64,000 nt of DNA from NCBI GenBank assembly GCA_964017065.1, contig OZ024788.1, positions 1,721,021 to 1,785,020 on the forward strand, in the 5' to 3' direction. The position numbers and the translations under genes were made by a program. The notes beneath the pieces are model-generated. The model had not been told where the DNA came from. It was given only the letters and a program-made list of their open reading frames with translations, and did no database searches. Source of the stretch: Haliclona indistincta. Its lineage: Eukaryota; Porifera; Demospongiae; Haplosclerida; Chalinidae. Shown in pieces: positions 57,301 through 64,000 of the stretch. The first letter of the stretch is position 1; every line of letters starts with the position of its first letter.

Positions 57301-57719
57301 TAAAGTACAGTTTGCTTTTAAATTTTAGTACAGCTGCACTAACAGTATACACACTCCTTACCGCCAAAACTCATAGCTTGTCGTCGTATCCTAGCAATAA
57401 CACTATTGTCAGGTCCTGACGTGCTGTTGCGCTCTAAAATGACGAGAATCCGATGAGTCGTGGTGGTCGAGTCACAGATGCTTAGAACTGTCTCTACAGC
57501 CTCTACGAGCCTGTAACTCCTTTTAAATTTTGGTAGATTGCTACCGATCGCTTCTTCTAGAGTTGTTTTACTGATCAGCTTCTCCTGGTACAGCGCCAGT
57601 GCCGCCTCGTCTGGATCTAGCACGTCTACCAGCATCTTGAAGTGAGATCGGAATGCGCTCGCGATGCGCTGATTGGATGACCGAGCGGGCTCTTCATAAG
57701 AGCCTGATGGTGTCGCCAT
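52939..57719 (-). CDS. Death-fold / innexin-LRRC8-like channel protein, unit 2, complete
   Basis: Ten exons: 57362-57719, 57223-57288, 56223-56923, 54636-55830, 54381-54496, 54113-54250, 53753-53887, 53561-53684, 53241-53373 and 52939-53185, closing in phase as 1070 residues. N-terminus ~1-120: helical CARD-like death-fold (HFKMLVDVLDPDEAALALY). Residues ~145-375: alpha/beta module containing RGCVCFTCWAPERLEGAL and KVTLLEVGGTVIFD. Channel-like domain ~465-760: TM1 near 468-486, first loop with Cys493 and Cys508, TM2 near 518-537 (YYPLFVFLQSIVLLLPQYLW), TM3 near 591-611, second loop with Cys621...Cys649, TM4 near 662-685. It is followed by RASDLDFLFQLLDHIDSGL, resembling the post-TM4 segment of LRRC8 and innexins. 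There are no LRRs. Residues ~775-1070 are an unrecognised alpha/beta domain. Exon 7's donor is GTCAGT, weaker than usual. Confidence 0.8.
53374..53520. repeat. (GA)n/(GGGA)n microsatellite in channel-gene intron 8, unit 2
   Basis: Purine array abutting exon 9 as in units 1 and 3, here interrupted by 'atcgagatcg' and 'gatagg'. Confidence 0.95.
54288..54376. repeat. (AC)n microsatellite in channel-gene intron 5, unit 2
   Basis: Uninterrupted ac run directly next to the exon 5 donor (sense strand (GT)n following GTAC). Confidence 0.95.
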
Positions 57720-57794
57720 GATCGGCTTCACTCTCGAGAGTGCCCGCCTTTGTAGACGGTGGGCGTTGCCATTGAGTAGTGGGGTAACGCCCAA

Positions 57795-58217
57795 ACATCA
57801 CATGTGACGACTGCAGTGCACTGCCACAAACAAACAGTAAGTGTCGTTTTAATTATGTTCAGTACAATGTAATAGATCAGAGGTAGCCATACCTTCTTGT
57901 TTGTCTTTTCTTCTGGCTGGTACCCTTGTATTAGCTTTTTTTGCTACTGGTACAGCTATGCATTTCTTCATAGAAAATGTAATACAGAAGAATATGCAGA
58001 AACAGGTAAGAATTAACAATGTTTTTCTTTGCTTTAATTTTATGCAGGATACAAGTTTATAATGAAGAAGCAAGTCTACATGTACTTTAACTCACTATGT
58101 AATAATTATTATGCAAAACTTTGTCTCTACGAAAATCTTGGTCGAAACGTCAGAGAGTTCATCGCTTTGCATCACAATACTAGACCAGCTATGTAGCTTT
58201 GAAATAATAGTTGTGAT
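57795..58217. other. Intergenic between unit 2 and unit 3
   Basis: No gene supported. A minus-strand frame at 57849-58073 has a hydrophobic stretch and a basic segment but no start context, splice logic or homology that I can recognise. Confidence 0.5.
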
Positions 58218-58310
58218 ATCAATAATGTTGTAACAGTGTATTATAATCATGAGTTCTTGTCATGGCTTCAAGAAATTGATGTCAAAATAAACTTTTCTCA
58301 GTGATGGACA
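58218..58310 (+). pseudogene. Short remnant of the kinesin last exon / 3' end, unit 3
   Basis: 'aataatgttgtaacagtgta' through 'aataaacttttctcagtgatg' matches 40671-40757 and 50508-50591. Only the terminal part is retained, with a deletion inside ('gaaattgatgtcaaaa'). Confidence 0.7.
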
Positions 58311-58729
58311 TACCTGTGCTGGCTTCCATAAGCATCCATCAGAATAATGGTATTCACGACATGTAAGCTGCACTGTCTATATAGCTTATTATTCGGATTG
58401 ACGTACATACGTCATTGAAATATTGATCCAGTCACACCTCCTAATAAAGAACTGCATGTTGTCATGACTACATATTTATTGCACTAACTCAGTACAAGAC
58501 CTTTAGTACAATAATAAATGACATTGAACCACACGTGCATGTGTACTGTATTAAAAGTGGGGCAGTGCGAATATCAATATTCTCTGAATTATAATCACAT
58601 AGTGACGATCAATTATTAACTATAAACTGTTCCTGTACGGAAATGCTGTGCAGAGGATATACAGACATTCATCATTCACTGGAGTACCTCTCTATGGGTT
58701 CCTGTGTTGATTCTGGATGCTTACATGAG
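58311..58729. other. Duplicated kinesin 3' flank, unit 3
   Basis: Diverged equivalent of the flanks following the kinesin end in units 1 and 2; includes 'cattcatcattcactggagt', shared with unit 2. No gene. Confidence 0.55.
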
Positions 58730-59311
58730 GATCAGATGTCTGCCGGCAGCTTCAAGAGGGAGGGACCTGACCCAATTATGCATCCCAGTCCATTACAAGT
58801 GTTATCATTCTCTCCATGAGTGCTGGCTAGTTGTGCTGGAGGAGGAGGGTTTGAGGAGGGTCAGTGAGTCACATATGTTGATTGGTGAGTTGCGGTGCTC
58901 TTTGATCGTAGTCATCATCACTGAATCTGTGGAAACAAGTAATGACATGCCGCAACCAGAGGCTGTGAATAACTCACTAAACCCCACCTACTGATACATA
59001 TTGTACACACTCGTCTCTCACGTGATCCTGTTTTTCTCTCGAATGTTCCATTCCGGCTGATGCAATCAAACTGGTTTGACCAGTTTTCCAATCGCGGCCT
59101 CTCCCCGGTAAAGTCCCGGGTCAGACTGAAGTATGGAACTATAATACAGAGAGGTGAAGATCGGAGATTTATCGGCAATGAACCTCATTAAAGTCAATAG
59201 GTAAGGACTCGTATAAAAAAAGCCAACCTTATAATTGGCTTCATCTTGTAAGTCAGCTCCTACTTACTTTACAAGTGCTTTTCTTCATTTAGGCGGAGAC
59301 ATGATATTAAG
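58730..59311 (+). promoter_or_regulatory. Invariant block, unit 3: promoter and coding leader exon
   Basis: Nearly identical to the blocks in units 1 and 2. E-box CACGTG at 59019-59024, AAACTGG...CCAGTTTT palindrome at 59068-59087, TATA-like TATAAAAAA at 59212-59220. The leader exon here ends 'acatgatattaag' before gtgagg, which supplies an ATG (59301) that the other two leaders lack. Confidence 0.7.
59212..59220 (+). promoter_or_regulatory. TATA box, unit 3 mini Cys/His gene
   Basis: TATAAAAAA in 'gactcgtataaaaaaagcc', at the same position relative to the block as in the other units. Confidence 0.65.
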
Positions 59312-60431
59312 GTGAGGATTGAGTGCTACTTGTACTACAATAACAAATACTGCCAAAATTTGATTTGATTCTAGAGCGATTGTGTAGCTAGCTACCTGTC
59401 CATCATAATATTTATAACTGCTTGAATTTGATCACATCATCTGTATTAGCTATACATGCTCTGTGACACCACGCTAATCTGTTTGCAGGGGCTCAATTAA
59501 ATTTGTTTTGCTAGTATAATGCCTTTTGAAAACGATTTGATGCAATGAACGACTCAGTCTATAGTGCTATCAAGAATTGGTCATCATGACAAGATCTAAA
59601 ATAGGTTTTGTGGTACGAGAAGAGGTTGTAAAAAGTGTCTTTATATTTGTGGTGTACAGTTTTGTTCCAATGACAGTAATTATAAAGCCTAAGAAAATAA
59701 TAAGCTAGCTGTCAAGAAAAATTTGAATGAGTGGCATCATCTTGCAATCAGGAATGTGTTCAGTCCCAGGAATTTTAACAGGCTTTTTCAATTTAGCCAG
59801 CATGCAGGGCTACTAAAGTTAGATTGCAACTATAGCCCAAAGCAGTTTCTACTAGCCCAATGAAATAATTTAGCTATTTTATGCTAATATCTAGTCACTT
59901 CTGCAGTAAGCTTACAAGTATCTCTAGCCAGCTGGGCTACCAACCTGTACATTTTACTAGCCCAAGCTAAATTTACCAGCCTCAGGCTAGCGGACTAGTA
60001 CTAATTTGAAGTCCTGCATTTGAACGAGCAGCATTATCTTGCAGTCACAAATGTGTTAAGTCCCAGGCATTTGAACGAGTAGCATCAACTTTCATAAAAA
60101 AATGGCATTTGTTCACACAAAACATTATGATTGAAGACATATTAGTGCACCCATGCTTTATACTGTCACGTTCTATGGTCTACACTTTACATTTGCAAAG
60201 AATACCTGCAAATCCCAGTATAATTGAAGTGCATAGGATAATTTTGTGTCCACATATGAAACCCTGATTATTTGCAGCGAAGATCATCATAAAGTATGTG
60301 AAGTACCCCACTGTGGTAACAACGGAATACTCAGAAGCAAAGATTGGGACTGCAACGAAAGTCACCATATTTGTGACGGGCACTATGGCAATTCCCAAAA
60401 CTGTCCAGTTGACAATGCTCCTAGGAAATAA
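59301..60431 (+). CDS. Mini Cys/His-rich RING-like protein, unit 3 (two coding exons, 54 residues)
   Basis: Exon 1 at 59301-59311 (ATG ATA TTA AG) joins exon 2 at 60278-60431 after acceptor 'tttgcag', giving MILSEDHHKVCEVPHC and onward. The frame agrees across the junction, and exon 2 has no usable ATG of its own. Motif: C-x4-C-x12-C-x3-H-x2-C-x2-H-x6-C-P-V-D, the same spacing as 52612-52746 but with Asp in the last ligand position, as in unit 1. AATAAA at 60455-60460. It converges on the third channel gene (ending 60930). Confidence 0.7.
59586..59694 (+). pseudogene. Decayed mini Cys/His exon, unit 3
   Basis: 'atcatgacaagatctaaaat' through 'tttatatttgtggtgtacag' aligns with the unit 1 coding exon (42388-42537), with indels and lost cysteines. 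It lies in the intron of the unit 3 gene. Confidence 0.6.
59695..60277. other. Intron of the unit 3 mini gene
   Basis: Contains repeated short phrases ('tagcccaa', 'agtcccaggcattt/agtcccaggaattt') and no gene. Confidence 0.5.
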
Positions 60432-60627
60432 TGAATGGGAGAAACACAAGCAGTAATAAATTTTTAGCAGCTATCTATACACAATTATCTTACACATGCA
60501 ACATACTCTTAGCTTGAACAGAAGTGTATGCATGCTGTAAATATAAGATGTAACAATAATTATTATTATTGTCAATTTCTAACAATTTCAGTTTATATAA
60601 ATTTTTATTAATGCATGTGGAACCATC

Positions 60628-60741
60628 ATGACACAAAGTGAAAAGATGCATAAAATTGTTGTTAATAATGATTGTAGAAGCCAAGATTGGGATTGTAAAG
60701 GAATACTAGTATACTTGTGCGACCAGGAGCTTATGGTGTGA
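60628..60741 (+). pseudogene. Second decayed mini Cys/His exon, unit 3
   Basis: The frame begins MTQSEKMHKIVVNN and keeps CRSQDWDCKG, recalling ILRSKDWDCNES of the intact unit 3 gene. The His/Cys half of the motif is then lost to deletion and it stops at 60739-60741. Confidence 0.6.
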
Positions 60742-60929
60742 CACGTTACGACAAAGCCAAATTTTATCATTCACAAAGACTCTCCAGATCTCAAGAGAGG
60801 TTGAAGATACCACACATTTACGATGAAGCCGTGAAAATTTTGTCAAATTTTATAATTATGTGGTAAAATTTTGACAACAATCCAGCAACAATCAGTCTAA
60901 AATTTCAATGGCTATGAATAGCTATAAAA

Positions 60930-64000
<3,071 letters not shown>

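Overview
The window is eukaryotic genomic DNA from an animal, most likely a sponge (demosponge). It has short spliced introns with GT-AG borders, TATA-box promoters, AATAAA signals and abundant GA and TCAC microsatellites. It carries clear metazoan orthologues (TTC17 and a KIF6-type kinesin-9), plus a giant intronless repeat membrane protein and lineage-specific multigene families of a kind I associate with sponges. The species call is inference.

Layout. Positions 1-7242 hold minisatellites, a long inverted repeat and no convincing gene. Positions 7243-12438 encode a 1731-residue multipass membrane protein with sixteen near-identical ~30-residue repeats. It is flanked on both sides by a related 1.7-2.2 kb repeat-rich block. 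A small secreted Cys-rich protein lies at 14916-15644. Positions 16.2-36.5 kb on the minus strand are the TTC17 locus (18 coding exons, reconstructed as 1307 residues). A secreted beta-propeller gene is nested in one TTC17 intron. The 3' half of the locus, propeller included, has been tandemly duplicated, and the outer copy (16.2-20.9 kb) is broken. A 200-base N gap at 30002-30201 separates two nearly identical 5 kb stretches; this looks like an assembly overlap rather than biology. Positions 36767-40663 (+) encode the KIF6-like kinesin, divergently paired with TTC17 over 278 bp.

Positions 40.5-64 kb are the most interesting part. A two-gene module occurs three times in tandem. Each unit has a fragment (or the original) of the kinesin 3' end, then a nearly invariant ~550 bp block ending in a TATA promoter, then one or more tiny plus-strand genes. 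The tiny proteins have 41-54 residues with eight regularly spaced Cys/His(/Asp) positions resembling a minimal RING-type cross-brace. Convergent to them on the minus strand lies a 10-exon gene. It encodes a death-fold (CARD-like) N-terminus, an alpha/beta module, a four-pass domain that reads like the innexin/pannexin/LRRC8 pore superfamily, and an unrecognised C-terminal domain. The middle copy (52939-57719) is complete (1070 residues), the first is damaged near its 3' end, and the third runs off the window. A degenerate inverted relic of the same family lies on the plus strand at 47.87-49.33 kb. A death-fold domain joined to a large-pore-like channel suggests an innate-immune or cell-death membrane effector. 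That function is inference; exon structure, spacing and motif layout are read directly from the sequence.
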